DNA of 44,779 nt from Nitrososphaerota archaeon (GTDB taxonomy: Archaea > Thermoproteota > Nitrososphaeria > Nitrososphaerales > Nitrosopumilaceae): assembly GCA_016872015.1 (NCBI GenBank), contig VHBK01000009.1:1-44779 (forward strand), written 5' to 3'. Under the pieces are notes generated by a model. The model had not been told where the DNA came from. It saw only the letters and a program-made list of their open reading frames with translations, and ran no database searches. The position numbers and the translations under genes are program-made. Positions 1 to 8,081 of the stretch are shown piece after piece (positions within the stretch are counted from its first letter, which is position 1; every line of letters begins with the position of its first letter).

Positions 1-676
1 CCTTTTTTTGTGCCAGTTCTAGCTTTTGTGGCTTGCAATTTTCTATCTCTAGGTTTTTTTCTGCAATTTCTTTTTCTAATATCAAAATGTGGGTGTCATC
101 ATAGCCGAATTTTTGATAAATTGACTGTCGGAATGATTTTTGCGCCACTTTGAGATTCTCTGACGCCAAGTCGAGCTTGTCGATTCCAATTATCGCATTG
201 AGCAGTTCCTTGAACTCTTTTGGCTTTGCCTTGATTATGGAGCTCAGCTCGCCCTGCTGGACAATTGATGCTACCTTTAGCTTTTGAAAGTCTAGCCCCA
301 ATGTAGATTCTATTTCATGTGTTGTGGATTCACCAAACTGCTTGCGCTCACCGGCAGAGCGCAGTATTTCTTGGCCTCCTTGTAATTCGACAAACTGGGC
401 AGAAAGTGTTCCTTTGGAATCTATTTTACGTGTAGCTTCAAAGGTTCTGTTCTTTGAGGTAAACTTGACTTTGGCATAGGCCTGCGTATTTCCACGCCTA
501 ATGAGACTCTTGTTTGACTTGCGCGTGTGCTCGCCAAAGAGAGCAAATGTTATGGCGTCAATTATGCTTGATTTTCCAGCACCATTATGTCCTACAAATA
601 CAGTCACACCATCGTCAAAGTCCAGCTTTGTCTCTGAATGCGAGATGAAATTGCCGAGCTCTATTGTTTTTATCAT
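1..676 (-). CDS. rad50: DNA double-strand break repair ATPase Rad50 (N-terminal part)
   Basis: This is the N-terminal part of Rad50, the SMC-like ATPase that works with Mre11 in DNA end processing. Reading from the ATG at 676 the protein begins MIKTIELGNFISHSETKLDF and carries the P-loop GHNGAGKSS near residue 30. A Q-loop-like VQQGELSSIIKAKPKEFKELL lies near residue 145. Sequence rich in Lys and Glu follows as the coiled coil begins. The gene runs off the left edge, so the zinc hook, signature motif and Walker B are not visible. The start overlaps the mre11 stop by 3 nt in an ATGA arrangement, so translation is probably coupled. Very confident of family. Confidence 0.95.
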   Translation of the reverse strand, partial: MIKTIELGNFISHSETKLDFDDGVTVFVGHNGAGKSSIIDAITFALFGEHTRKSNKSLIRRGNTQAYAKVKFTSKNRTFEATRKIDSKGTLSAQFVELQGGQEILRSAGERKQFGESTTHEIESTLGLDFQKLKVASIVQQGELSSIIKAKPKEFKELLNAIIGIDKLDLASENLKVAQKSFRQSIYQKFGYDDTHILILEKEIAEKNLEIENCKPQKLELAQKK

Positions 677-1803
677 TTCTTGAACCTCTCAAATTCCTCT
701 AGAATTGCCTGCTCTGCTTCTTTTACCTTGTTTGCCGATAGTAATGGAAGTAATTCCTGTATTGCAAATGTCGCCTTTTCACTAGATCCCAAATAGTTTG
801 ATGCCAGTCTGAATAATTCGTCGTCAATGCTTGATGGTCTCTCTAGTAGTATAGTGCCGTTAGCGCCTTCCTCCTGCAGTATCTTCCAAGTGTAATGCAG
901 TGTGTGCGGTGCTAGTCTTGCTATTTGGGTCTGGATTATTTCCGATTCTATTTCCTTTCCGTGGATTTTTATCTCCACTATGGGTTTTTTTGCCAGAGTT
1001 GAAATTTTTTCTAAAATCTTGCTAATTGAATCTGATAATTTTTCAAATTCAACTTTTTCTGATAGTTGCTGGCGTGTGTCGAGTTTTATCCAGTTTGGCC
1101 TTGCTTCGCTTGTCGAAATATCAACGATGTAGAATCCTTTTTGTGTTTCCTTGATTCCCTCACTCGTTGTCATTTCTATTGACCCTGGATATGCAATTGG
1201 TCCTGACAAATGAGAGAATTGTTTTAGGAATTTGTCATGGAGGTGACCCATAGCATAATACGTGAAATTTTTTGGCAGATCCGTTGATGAAAGCTCGCCT
1301 GCAAACTGATTTACCTCTGCAATTCCCTGGTGCATTATCAGAATTTTGTGACCTGTATGTTGTGATGCAACTTTGTCCAGCTCGGAGAATCTGTCCAAAA
1401 ATTGGGGCATCTCTCCTCGCCTAATTTTGTCATAGCCCGCAATAAGAACATCCTTGTACACAAACGGCTTGCCCTGGCCGACATATCTTGAGAATTCCAA
1501 ATTATGGTACACATATGGAATTGGCGCAGAGCGAATCCTCGAAATGTCGTGCTCGCCTAGCACAAAAAATGAATCAATGTTGTTTTGTTTTAGGCGCTTG
1601 AGCGCATTTGCCATCTGCAAAATAGCAGTGCCGGTTGGATTTGGCACATGGAAAATGTCTCCTGCAAATATCACAAAGTCAACGTGATCCTTGATGGAGA
1701 CATCGACTGATTCGTTAAATACGGAATAGACATCGTCTTCGCGCTCTTGTAGGCCATACTGTGTCAAGCCCAAATGCGTATCGGAAATATGAGAAAAGAT
1801 CAT
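673..1803 (-). CDS. mre11: DNA double-strand break repair nuclease Mre11
   Basis: Mre11 is the Mn-dependent nuclease subunit of the Mre11-Rad50 complex. The 376-residue reading from ATG 1803 starts MIFSHISDTHLG. It shows the calcineurin-like phosphoesterase motifs in order: DTHLG, GDIFH near residue 48, GEHD near residue 80, the MHQG segment, and GHLHD. The third motif is normally GNHD; here Glu replaces Asn. A TTG at 1812 would add MTS and overlap herA by 8 nt; the ATG leaves a 1-nt gap to the herA stop and is preferred. It lies between herA and rad50 on the same strand, consistent with a resection operon. Confidence 0.95.
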   Translation of the reverse strand: MIFSHISDTHLGLTQYGLQEREDDVYSVFNESVDVSIKDHVDFVIFAGDIFHVPNPTGTAILQMANALKRLKQNNIDSFFVLGEHDISRIRSAPIPYVYHNLEFSRYVGQGKPFVYKDVLIAGYDKIRRGEMPQFLDRFSELDKVASQHTGHKILIMHQGIAEVNQFAGELSSTDLPKNFTYYAMGHLHDKFLKQFSHLSGPIAYPGSIEMTTSEGIKETQKGFYIVDISTSEARPNWIKLDTRQQLSEKVEFEKLSDSISKILEKISTLAKKPIVEIKIHGKEIESEIIQTQIARLAPHTLHYTWKILQEEGANGTILLERPSSIDDELFRLASNYLGSSEKATFAIQELLPLLSANKVKEAEQAILEEFERFKK

Positions 1804-1804
1804 A

Positions 1805-3331
1805 CTAGTCAAGCAACAGATCTTTTTGTATTAATTTTTGTGTGGACTCGGTTGCGATTTTCTCGAATTTTTTTGTAGACTTCCATTCCGATATGGCGTT
1901 TTTATCAGACCCAATCGGCTTGTCCTTTACCTCTTCAATGTGCACTATTGCAGGCAGATTCACCCATTGACCCACAAACACTGCATCACCTACGTTTAGC
2001 GATGTTAGCTGATTTATCAAGTCATGAGATATGGATTCAGCGGCTGCCGTTATTTGTCGCTGGTCGTCTTCTTGGACTATTTTCATTACTGCAAGTGAGC
2101 CCATCTGTGATAATACATTTGGATCAATGTTTCGAGGTCTCTGTGATACTATGCAAAGACCTAGGCCGAACTTGCGGCCCTCCCTTGCAATCTTGGCGGC
2201 CCAGTATTTTGTATGCGTGTCCTCTCCCTTTGGAATAAACACATGCGCTTCTTCAATTATTACAAAGACTGGAGACTCGAATCTGTATCTGTGTGATGAT
2301 TTGGTCTTTGCACTTTTTGCCAACAGTGCTGATTTTCTATCCGTGAGTAATTCTTGGAAATAATATGCCAGTGCGACATTTGCCTGTTTTTCTGATAATT
2401 CTGAGATGTTTAGCACATTTACCTTGCCTTCCTTTATGAGGCCTAATGGGTCCATGATGTCTGGGTCCAAAACATCGGCAAATCTGTGCCTGGCATCGTC
2501 TATTTTGTCGCGTACTCTGTCTGCAGAATGTCTGTCATCCTTTCGCTCTGGATTTGCGCCAATCATCTCCACATTGTGGTCTAGTGCGTCCCAGAAATTC
2601 TGCGATTCCTTGACATCTGGAGTAAATGCCAATCTCAAAATTCTTTGCTGAATGTCTGCGTTTTCTCTAATCTCTAAGACATCAGATAGCGTGTTTGCAT
2701 CCAATAGTCTTGGATTTATTTTTGCATCAATTACGTTAATTCCGGAAATGTGCAAGTCCGCATAGTCATTGTGGTAATCAAAAATTATCAAAGTTCCATT
2801 TACTGTGGAGATTTGTTTTGCTAGTAATGACACCAGGTTGCTTTTTCCCATTCCAGTCATTGCCAAAATTCCAAGGTGGCGCGAGACAATTTTATTCAAG
2901 TTTATTTTAGCTTCAATCTGAGAGTTTCTAAGCAGCGTGCCGACTCTGACCCATTCGTCTTTTTGTGGTGCAAAAATATTTCCAAGATCATCCTTGGTTG
3001 CAGACAAAATTCCGGTTCCGGGAATTGGTGGAATTGCAGGCAATACTACAACACTTTTTTGTAATTGCGCCAAATACCCCAAGATTCCAATCTTTGCAGT
3101 AAAGCTTTTGTCGCGTGAGTTGATATCTGCAATTTCTTTGCTTTCAATTGCCTCATCAAAATTGTGAATGTCAGTTAATGCTGCACTGGTTACAAATGAT
3201 CTTTCAACTAGGCCGAGTAGCTTACCATCCTGCGAATCAATTATGACATATTCTCCAACAGATAATGGCCGTGATGTTTGTGCAGTGATTGCAGTTGGCT
3301 TTGACTCACCAATTACTACTCCTAGCGTCAT
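1805..3331 (-). CDS. herA: HerA-type DNA translocase/helicase
   Basis: HerA is a hexameric bipolar helicase that works with NurA and Mre11-Rad50 in 3' end resection. The 508 residues start MTLGVVIGESKPTAITAQ, an N-terminal HAS-barrel segment. The FtsK/VirB4-like ATPase follows, with the P-loop MTGMGKSN near residue 157 and Walker B VFVIIEEAHVF. A downstream SQRPRN segment resembles the sensor region of the family. It is the first gene of the herA-mre11-rad50 run. An AT-rich box at 3377-3390 upstream probably drives all three genes. Confidence 0.94.
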   Translation of the reverse strand: MTLGVVIGESKPTAITAQTSRPLSVGEYVIIDSQDGKLLGLVERSFVTSAALTDIHNFDEAIESKEIADINSRDKSFTAKIGILGYLAQLQKSVVVLPAIPPIPGTGILSATKDDLGNIFAPQKDEWVRVGTLLRNSQIEAKINLNKIVSRHLGILAMTGMGKSNLVSLLAKQISTVNGTLIIFDYHNDYADLHISGINVIDAKINPRLLDANTLSDVLEIRENADIQQRILRLAFTPDVKESQNFWDALDHNVEMIGANPERKDDRHSADRVRDKIDDARHRFADVLDPDIMDPLGLIKEGKVNVLNISELSEKQANVALAYYFQELLTDRKSALLAKSAKTKSSHRYRFESPVFVIIEEAHVFIPKGEDTHTKYWAAKIAREGRKFGLGLCIVSQRPRNIDPNVLSQMGSLAVMKIVQEDDQRQITAAAESISHDLINQLTSLNVGDAVFVGQWVNLPAIVHIEEVKDKPIGSDKNAISEWKSTKKFEKIATESTQKLIQKDLLLD

Positions 3332-3376
3332 GGTGTCTCACCAAAAAATCTCATTTCAGAAAAACTAGCCAGGCCT

Positions 3377-3390
3377 GATAAATAAATTCC
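3377..3390 (-). promoter_or_regulatory. Probable TATA box for herA-mre11-rad50
   Basis: Read on the minus strand this is GGAATTTATTTATC, a good archaeal box A. It lies about 50 nt before the herA ATG, which would give a leader of about 25 nt. A GGTGA sequence just before the ATG could serve as a ribosome-binding site. Called by eye only. Confidence 0.45.
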
Positions 3391-3448
3391 AAGATTGATT
3401 CTGTATTGACCCAAATCCAACAGTAAATGCCTGAAAATTTACGCATGA

Positions 3449-3461
3449 TGTAAATTTTACA
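3449..3461. promoter_or_regulatory. Palindromic operator-like site 1 (TGTAA-N3-TTACA)
   Basis: The sequence TGTAAATTTTACA has perfect 5-bp arms around 3 nt, and the symmetry extends to ATGTAAA/TTTACAT. A sister site lies 53 bp to the right. Both sit upstream of the gene starting at 3569, the nearer one about 25 bp before its TATA box. Probably a repressor or activator site; the regulator is unknown. Confidence 0.5.
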
Positions 3462-3501
3462 TATTTCTACGGCTCTATGTTCGATTTTCGTAGCTCGATC
3501 A

Positions 3502-3514
3502 TGTAATTTTTACA
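3502..3514. promoter_or_regulatory. Palindromic operator-like site 2 (TGTAA-N3-TTACA)
   Basis: TGTAATTTTTACA has the same arms and spacer length as the site at 3449. The centre-to-centre distance of 53 bp is close to five helical turns, so two dimers could bind on the same DNA face. It ends about 25 bp before the probable TATA box of the gene at 3569. Confidence 0.5.
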
Positions 3515-3538
3515 AATCTTTTCTTTTTGAACAGATAA

Positions 3539-3549
3539 TCTTAAAAATA
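3539..3549 (+). promoter_or_regulatory. TATA box for the gene at 3569
   Basis: A TCTTAAAAATA box is centred about 25 nt before the GTG at 3569. That spacing predicts a leaderless mRNA and supports the GTG as the start codon. Confidence 0.5.
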
Positions 3550-3568
3550 TTGAATACGTACACTACTA

Positions 3569-4366
3569 GTGCTACACTATCCAGACACTATAGTTGCAAC
3601 AACAGTCGAAGAGAAGGTAGCAAAAAAGCTGTTCAAACATCTAGGCTCACTTGGCCTAGAGTGCAAGCTGATTCCGGATGGGACGATGGATTTTGAGTAT
3701 GATTACCCACGATCATCCCTTGATGGCCCAAATCCTGGAGTAGCGAGCAGAGGAGTGCTCAAGGTAACCGGAGATTTCGATTACATTGACCTGCTGAAGC
3801 GAAAAACAGTATCAAAAAGTGAGTTTGCCCCAGGAGGATTCTATGGAATGGGTATCGCGGAAGGCACAATGTGGAAGCTGCGATTCTTTTTGTCATTTCC
3901 ATCAGAATATGAACTAGGACCGCTGAACTTTGGAACTCTGACCAAAGTACTCAAAGGAAGATTCCACTCCAAAGTAGATGATTTCATCTGGAGTGGATAT
4001 GGCAAGCTCACAACACTTCCTCCTGGATTGATTGCCGACGATGTAATTGCGGTACTCAATGCAGACAAAAAACTGCATGATCTGATGATGCATGCATTAC
4101 TCAAGGAGCAAATCGTTACGGTGTCTGTTTACAAACCAAAGGCCAAAGTAAACTATGAGATGTCGCAAATAGTCAAAGATGACTCGTACTGGTACAAGTA
4201 CAAACCAAAAAAGGAATCACATGCAAAAATCCTGATCACATCGGAGTGGAAGACACAAAAAGACGTATTCCCAGACGCGCAGACGTTGGAGGCATATCAG
4301 AGAATTGCAGCAAACATCAAATCGACTGTAGAAAAACTACGATACCACCTAGCCAAACCAAGCTAG
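3569..4366 (+). CDS. Conserved protein of unknown function
   Basis: A 265-residue soluble protein with a GTG start (MLHYPDTIVATTVEEKVAKK). I do not recognise a characterised family. It has mixed alpha/beta composition, a Gly-rich GGFYGMGIAEGTMW segment near residue 90, and a Lys-rich C-terminal third with an SYWYKYKPKKES segment. There are no membrane segments and no Cys clusters. The GTG fits the upstream TATA box. Two palindromic sites upstream suggest it is regulated. It converges on the ATPase subunit gene, sharing a CTAG overlapping stop. Probably thaumarchaeal-specific, which is inference. Confidence 0.8.
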   Translation: MLHYPDTIVATTVEEKVAKKLFKHLGSLGLECKLIPDGTMDFEYDYPRSSLDGPNPGVASRGVLKVTGDFDYIDLLKRKTVSKSEFAPGGFYGMGIAEGTMWKLRFFLSFPSEYELGPLNFGTLTKVLKGRFHSKVDDFIWSGYGKLTTLPPGLIADDVIAVLNADKKLHDLMMHALLKEQIVTVSVYKPKAKVNYEMSQIVKDDSYWYKYKPKKESHAKILITSEWKTQKDVFPDAQTLEAYQRIAANIKSTVEKLRYHLAKPS

Positions 4367-5400
4367 GCTTCTTTTACAATTAACCTATCCATCACTGTCT
4401 GACTAGGAATATTTTGCTCCACTCCAAAAGCAATTGATGATAGGTTTCTGATTTCATAGTCCAGTAATCGTACAATTGCTATTACTGTGGAAAAGCTGAA
4501 AATACGCACAAATTGGGCGTTCATGGCGTCATAAATGCGGCGCTCAAATGCACGCTCGAATTTTACTATTGCGTCATTTTCGTCCTGTGGGACTAGATCC
4601 TTGTAGTGAGTTCCAAGGAGTTCATTTAACGCACCTTTAATGGAATCTGCGGAGATCATTCTAGTGAAAATCTCTTTTGACTCACTTGATGCGTTTGCGA
4701 CAATCAAATGCTGTAGCTGATTCTCATCTAGATTCCAAAACTTGCCCCTCAAAATGCTCATAATATTATAATAGTCAATTTCCATTCCGCACAAAGTATG
4801 TAATGAAAATTCGCCGGAACTCTTTACAGTTCTGCTAAGATTCTCATAGAATGATTTATCAAAATACAAATCAATTACTTGGATCTGTTTTTTCTCATTA
4901 TACAGCGAATATGCCTTTTCTACATCTTCACCAATTCCAATTGATTTGAGAACGCTTACTGCCTCCTCAATGTCTTTTGCAAGTAAGGCCTTGATCACAA
5001 CGTCGCGTTCTTTGATTAGTTCTTCTGGGTGTAAGCTCAGTGCAGCCTCTATTTCGCTTTGCGGCCTGCCAAGAATCTTCCCCTTGAGAATTATCTTGAG
5101 ATTTCGTAAAATGAATTTTAGATAATATGCAAACATTACGTTAGAGCCTCCAGATGCCTGCATCATGGTGTGGTGCAGATCCGTTTGTCGGTCACGTAAT
5201 GCAAGCTCTATTTTTTGGGCCGAAAATGGTTTTTGGATTTTGGATATTGTATCATTATATGATGTGTTCTTTAGACGAGTTACTAACTCATCTAGGTCAC
5301 GCGACTCTGATAATGTCTGCATATCTTTTTTTGTTAGGAGCTTGCCTTTGATACTGTATGATTTCACCCCTGCATACATCTGAAGCGATGGTGTAACCAT
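4363..5400 (-). CDS. atpC: A-type (V/A) ATP synthase subunit C
   Basis: This 345-residue protein matches the V-type ATPase subunit C/AC39 family, the central-stalk subunit linking the rotor to the A1 head. Visible features are the start MVTPSLQMYAGVKSYSIKG and the LTKKDMQTLSESRDLDELVTRLKNT-type segment. The AYYLKFILRNLKIILKGK stretch and the EIDYYNIMSILRGKFW helical motif are typical of the three-lobed all-helical fold. It stands alone here, away from other ATPase genes. An AT-rich box at about 5431-5441 lies roughly 30 nt before the ATG. Its stop codon overlaps that of the convergent neighbour. Confidence 0.85.
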   Translation of the reverse strand: MVTPSLQMYAGVKSYSIKGKLLTKKDMQTLSESRDLDELVTRLKNTSYNDTISKIQKPFSAQKIELALRDRQTDLHHTMMQASGGSNVMFAYYLKFILRNLKIILKGKILGRPQSEIEAALSLHPEELIKERDVVIKALLAKDIEEAVSVLKSIGIGEDVEKAYSLYNEKKQIQVIDLYFDKSFYENLSRTVKSSGEFSLHTLCGMEIDYYNIMSILRGKFWNLDENQLQHLIVANASSESKEIFTRMISADSIKGALNELLGTHYKDLVPQDENDAIVKFERAFERRIYDAMNAQFVRIFSFSTVIAIVRLLDYEIRNLSSIAFGVEQNIPSQTVMDRLIVKEA

Positions 5401-5513
5401 GACCCAAAGTGCAACTGCATGTTAATGTTCTTTATTAAAATGCGAAATTATGATCAAAAAATCTAATATTTTGATCTATTATTCATTAAATTATATCAAT
5501 TCTATTAGTTTTT

Positions 5514-5526
5514 TGTAATTTTTACC
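5514..5526. promoter_or_regulatory. Third TGTAA-N3-TTAC site (near-palindrome)
   Basis: TGTAATTTTTACC differs from the site at 3502 only in its last base. It lies in the 257-bp gap between the divergent starts of atpC (5400, minus) and the gene at 5658 (plus). It may belong to the same regulon as the two sites near 3.5 kb. The rest of this gap is AT-rich promoter DNA with no convincing ORF. Confidence 0.35.
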
Positions 5527-5657
5527 TCATGTGTAAATCTCCATGGCTAAATAACAAAACCGTAACTAGCATTTTGTTGAGTTTTGCCTTTGATCTAAAT
5601 TCAAAAAATACTATAATTACAAAATACTTTTTGTCTAGTTTTGCGTAATAGTATGGG

Positions 5658-6176
5658 TTGGCAAAAGCATATGTCCTAATAACATGTGAGAGTGGCTCTG
5701 AGGACTTTGTCCTGTCTTCCTTAAGATCAATTGACTCTGTCAAGCTTGCAACAGGGGTGTTTGGCACCTATGATATTCTAAGCAAACTAGAGGCGGGCTC
5801 TGAGGACTCTCTAAAGGATATCATAACAAAAAAGATCCGTAAGCTGCCAAGAATTAGAGCCACATACACTTTGATGGCAGACGACAAAAACGCCCTTGCC
5901 AAAAAAATCGACGGCAGAGATGTTTTGGATACCTACATGTCTCAGGCATACATTCTGCTTGACTGTGAAAAGGGAAAAGAAGTCGACACCATGCATAACT
6001 TGAGCAAAATTGCCGAGATAATTGACGGAGATGTTCTCTTTACGTCTCAGGTTATTTGCAACGTTGTGGCGCCAACATACAATGAAATATCTGATGTTGT
6101 GACAAAAAAGATTCGAAAGCTAGCCGGAATTAAAGGAACTACCACACTAAATGTGATCAATCACAAACCAAGATGA
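5658..6176 (+). CDS. Double Lrp/AsnC ligand-binding (RAM) domain protein, no DNA-binding domain
   Basis: The 172 residues contain two copies of the Lrp/AsnC effector domain. The first is AKAYVLITCESGSED to about residue 75. The second begins SQAYILLDCEKGKE near residue 94. Each ends with the KKIRKLxxIxxTxTL signature. There is no helix-turn-helix, so it is not a classical Lrp regulator. In this family RAM domains dimerise and bind amino acids or other small ligands. The start is a TTG; the ATG at 5653 is out of frame. It abuts nurA tail to tail with no gap. The ligand cannot be deduced from sequence. Confidence 0.85.
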   Translation: MAKAYVLITCESGSEDFVLSSLRSIDSVKLATGVFGTYDILSKLEAGSEDSLKDIITKKIRKLPRIRATYTLMADDKNALAKKIDGRDVLDTYMSQAYILLDCEKGKEVDTMHNLSKIAEIIDGDVLFTSQVICNVVAPTYNEISDVVTKKIRKLAGIKGTTTLNVINHKPR

Positions 6177-7016
6177 TTATTCTAAAACTTCGCGCGAGCC
6201 TATCTCATTTGATATGCCGTACAGACTGACAAGCTTTGCCAGATCTGCACTGCTAATTTTGCAGTTATTATGTGCAAGCTTTAGTGCATATGGATATCCA
6301 CCAACACTTGTCTTGTAGAGTCTGTCTAAGAGCAATTTTATCTCGTCTTCGGTGTGATTATTGCCAAACAATTCTATTTTGATTAGTGGTGTAGAGTCTG
6401 ATAGTCTTGCGTAAATTGAAGAGATTTGCTTATCACGACCAAATTCAGAATCGACAAAAATCTTGCTAAATCCAGGCGTTTTGGTCGCATGATTATAGTA
6501 GAAAATGTCTCCTGCCTGAGATCCCAAGTCCTTGAACTGGACGTTCGTATTTGATGTCTTTGCAATAAAGATGACATTGTTTTTGTGTGTCATTACTCGA
6601 ACAATTTCAGGTGTCAGGCCAGCTTGCCTTGTCATAAATTGCGAATATAGCGAGCCATCCATCATCACTATGTCTGATACTTCGACTGCCTTTTTGCAAA
6701 TGTCTACTTCCATTTCGCTTGCCATCTTTGAAATGTCAAGGCCAACTCTGCCCAAGCCTTGCCTGTGCAGATCATCGACTACTGTGCCGTCTGACTGTAT
6801 GGCAACTGCAGTCACAACCCATAACTCCATTCCCTGAAATTTTGTACTGTTAAAGCTAGAATCAATCCCACATAGTACAGCGTCTTGTTTTTTTGGTGCG
6901 TATTCTACCCAGTTTTGCCCCGCGCGCTCTACTATTTGCTCAAACTTGGGTCCCTTTAGAACTGAGAGAATCTTTTCGCGGTTTTTAATTGCCTCTTTGT
7001 AAACAGTGTTAAGCAT
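6177..7016 (-). CDS. nurA: NurA 5'-3' nuclease
   Basis: NurA is the nuclease partner of HerA in end resection. The 279-residue protein shows the NurA pattern of an acidic active-site strand CGIDSSFNSTKF near residue 50. A VMMDGSL strand lies near residue 120. A late ALKLAHNNCKIS segment supplies conserved basic and polar residues. In many archaea nurA sits in the herA-mre11-rad50 operon. Here it is about 2.9 kb upstream on the same strand, with three genes between. A TTTTATTTT box about 25 nt before the ATG suggests its own leaderless promoter. Confidence 0.88.
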   Translation of the reverse strand: MLNTVYKEAIKNREKILSVLKGPKFEQIVERAGQNWVEYAPKKQDAVLCGIDSSFNSTKFQGMELWVVTAVAIQSDGTVVDDLHRQGLGRVGLDISKMASEMEVDICKKAVEVSDIVMMDGSLYSQFMTRQAGLTPEIVRVMTHKNNVIFIAKTSNTNVQFKDLGSQAGDIFYYNHATKTPGFSKIFVDSEFGRDKQISSIYARLSDSTPLIKIELFGNNHTEDEIKLLLDRLYKTSVGGYPYALKLAHNNCKISSADLAKLVSLYGISNEIGSREVLE

Positions 7017-7090
7017 AGGTTACCTTCATTACAGAAAATAAAACCCTTGGTATGAAAGAACCGTTAACACGCAACTAGCTCCAAGCTGAT

Positions 7091-7165
7091 TTACTTTTTA
7101 CGCCATCTTCGGGCAGCTTTCTGATCTGCATATCTTTGGTGCTTGCCGCTTTTTCTTTTTGCCAT
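7091..7165 (-). CDS. Candidate 24-residue basic microprotein
   Basis: A short ORF starts ATG and reads MAKRKSGKHQRYADQKAARR followed by WRKK and a TAA stop. Of 24 residues, 11 are Lys or Arg. The composition resembles very small RNA-binding or ribosomal proteins such as eL41, but it is not that sequence. It occupies the gap between the divergent nurA and nadX genes. With so short an ORF chance occurrence is possible; the amphipathic, strongly basic sequence argues for a real product. Confidence 0.5.
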   Translation of the reverse strand: MAKRKSGKHQRYADQKAARRWRKK

Positions 7166-7247
7166 GATTGTGTCTCTATGTATTGACTAGTTAATTCTTC
7201 CTACTTTGAATTATTCGGCAATATGCCATAATTCATTTACTAGGTGC

Positions 7248-8081
7248 ATGATCGGCTTTGTGTTGAAGAAAATAGGGCTTTTGGGTTGTGGCGCTATTGG
7301 CACACAAATAGCACTCGCAATAGACTCTGGCAAAATCCCTGCAGAACTGACTCACATCTATGATTTTGATAATGCCAAAGCAGAAGCGCTTGTATCCAAG
7401 CTGACAAAAAAACCATTCATTGTGGCAAACCCGCACCTGTTATCATCAAATAATGTTGATATTATAGTAGAAGCAGCATCGCAAGATGCAGTAAAAAATC
7501 ACGCACTCAGTGTTCTACAAAACAGAAAGGACCTGATGATGATGAGTGTAGGTGCACTACTTGACGAGTCTGTATTTGATATTTTATTTGATGCATGCAA
7601 GGAATTTAAGAAAAAAATCTATCTGCCGTCTGGAGCAATTGCTGGCCTTGACGCAATAAAGTCAGTCAAAGACGAGCTAGAATCGGTCACACTAGTCACA
7701 ACAAAAAATCCAAAGGCACTAGCTGGCGCAAAATTCTTTGAGGCAAAAAAAATGGATGTAAATTCTATAACGCAAAAAACCACAATTTTTGAGGGTCCAG
7801 CAAAGGAGGCAGTAACACTATTTCCTGCAAACATCAATGTGGCGGCTTTGCTTAGCTTGGCAGGCTTGGGCAGCACAAAAACCTTGGTCAAAATAATGGC
7901 AGATCCTGCAACTGACAAGAACACCCACCAAATAGAAGCACGTGGAAAATTCGGCAAAATCGCCATTCAGGTTGAAAATGTCCCAGATCAGACGAACCCA
8001 AAGACCAGTAGACTTGCAATTCTGTCTGCAATTGAATGTCTGCGTGCGGCGTGTGTCGATGATATCAAAATAGGAACATAA
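7248..8081 (+). CDS. nadX: L-aspartate dehydrogenase
   Basis: NadX oxidises L-aspartate to iminoaspartate with NAD(P)+, the first step of de novo NAD synthesis in many archaea. The Rossmann motif GLLGCGAIGTQIA is at the N-terminus. EAASQDAVKNHA and SVGALLDESVF follow. The family motif SGAIAGLDAIKS is near residue 127. The ATG at 7248 gives 277 residues. GTG 7260 or TTG 7263 would give the more usual MKKIGLLGCG start, so the exact start is open. It is followed by nadA, whose product condenses iminoaspartate with dihydroxyacetone phosphate. Confidence 0.93.
   Translation: MIGFVLKKIGLLGCGAIGTQIALAIDSGKIPAELTHIYDFDNAKAEALVSKLTKKPFIVANPHLLSSNNVDIIVEAASQDAVKNHALSVLQNRKDLMMMSVGALLDESVFDILFDACKEFKKKIYLPSGAIAGLDAIKSVKDELESVTLVTTKNPKALAGAKFFEAKKMDVNSITQKTTIFEGPAKEAVTLFPANINVAALLSLAGLGSTKTLVKIMADPATDKNTHQIEARGKFGKIAIQVENVPDQTNPKTSRLAILSAIECLRAACVDDIKIGT

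Noticed and set aside
5522-5767. 81-residue minus-strand ORF
   Set aside because: It is antisense to the first codons of the double RAM-domain gene and covers the promoter region; no recognisable motif.
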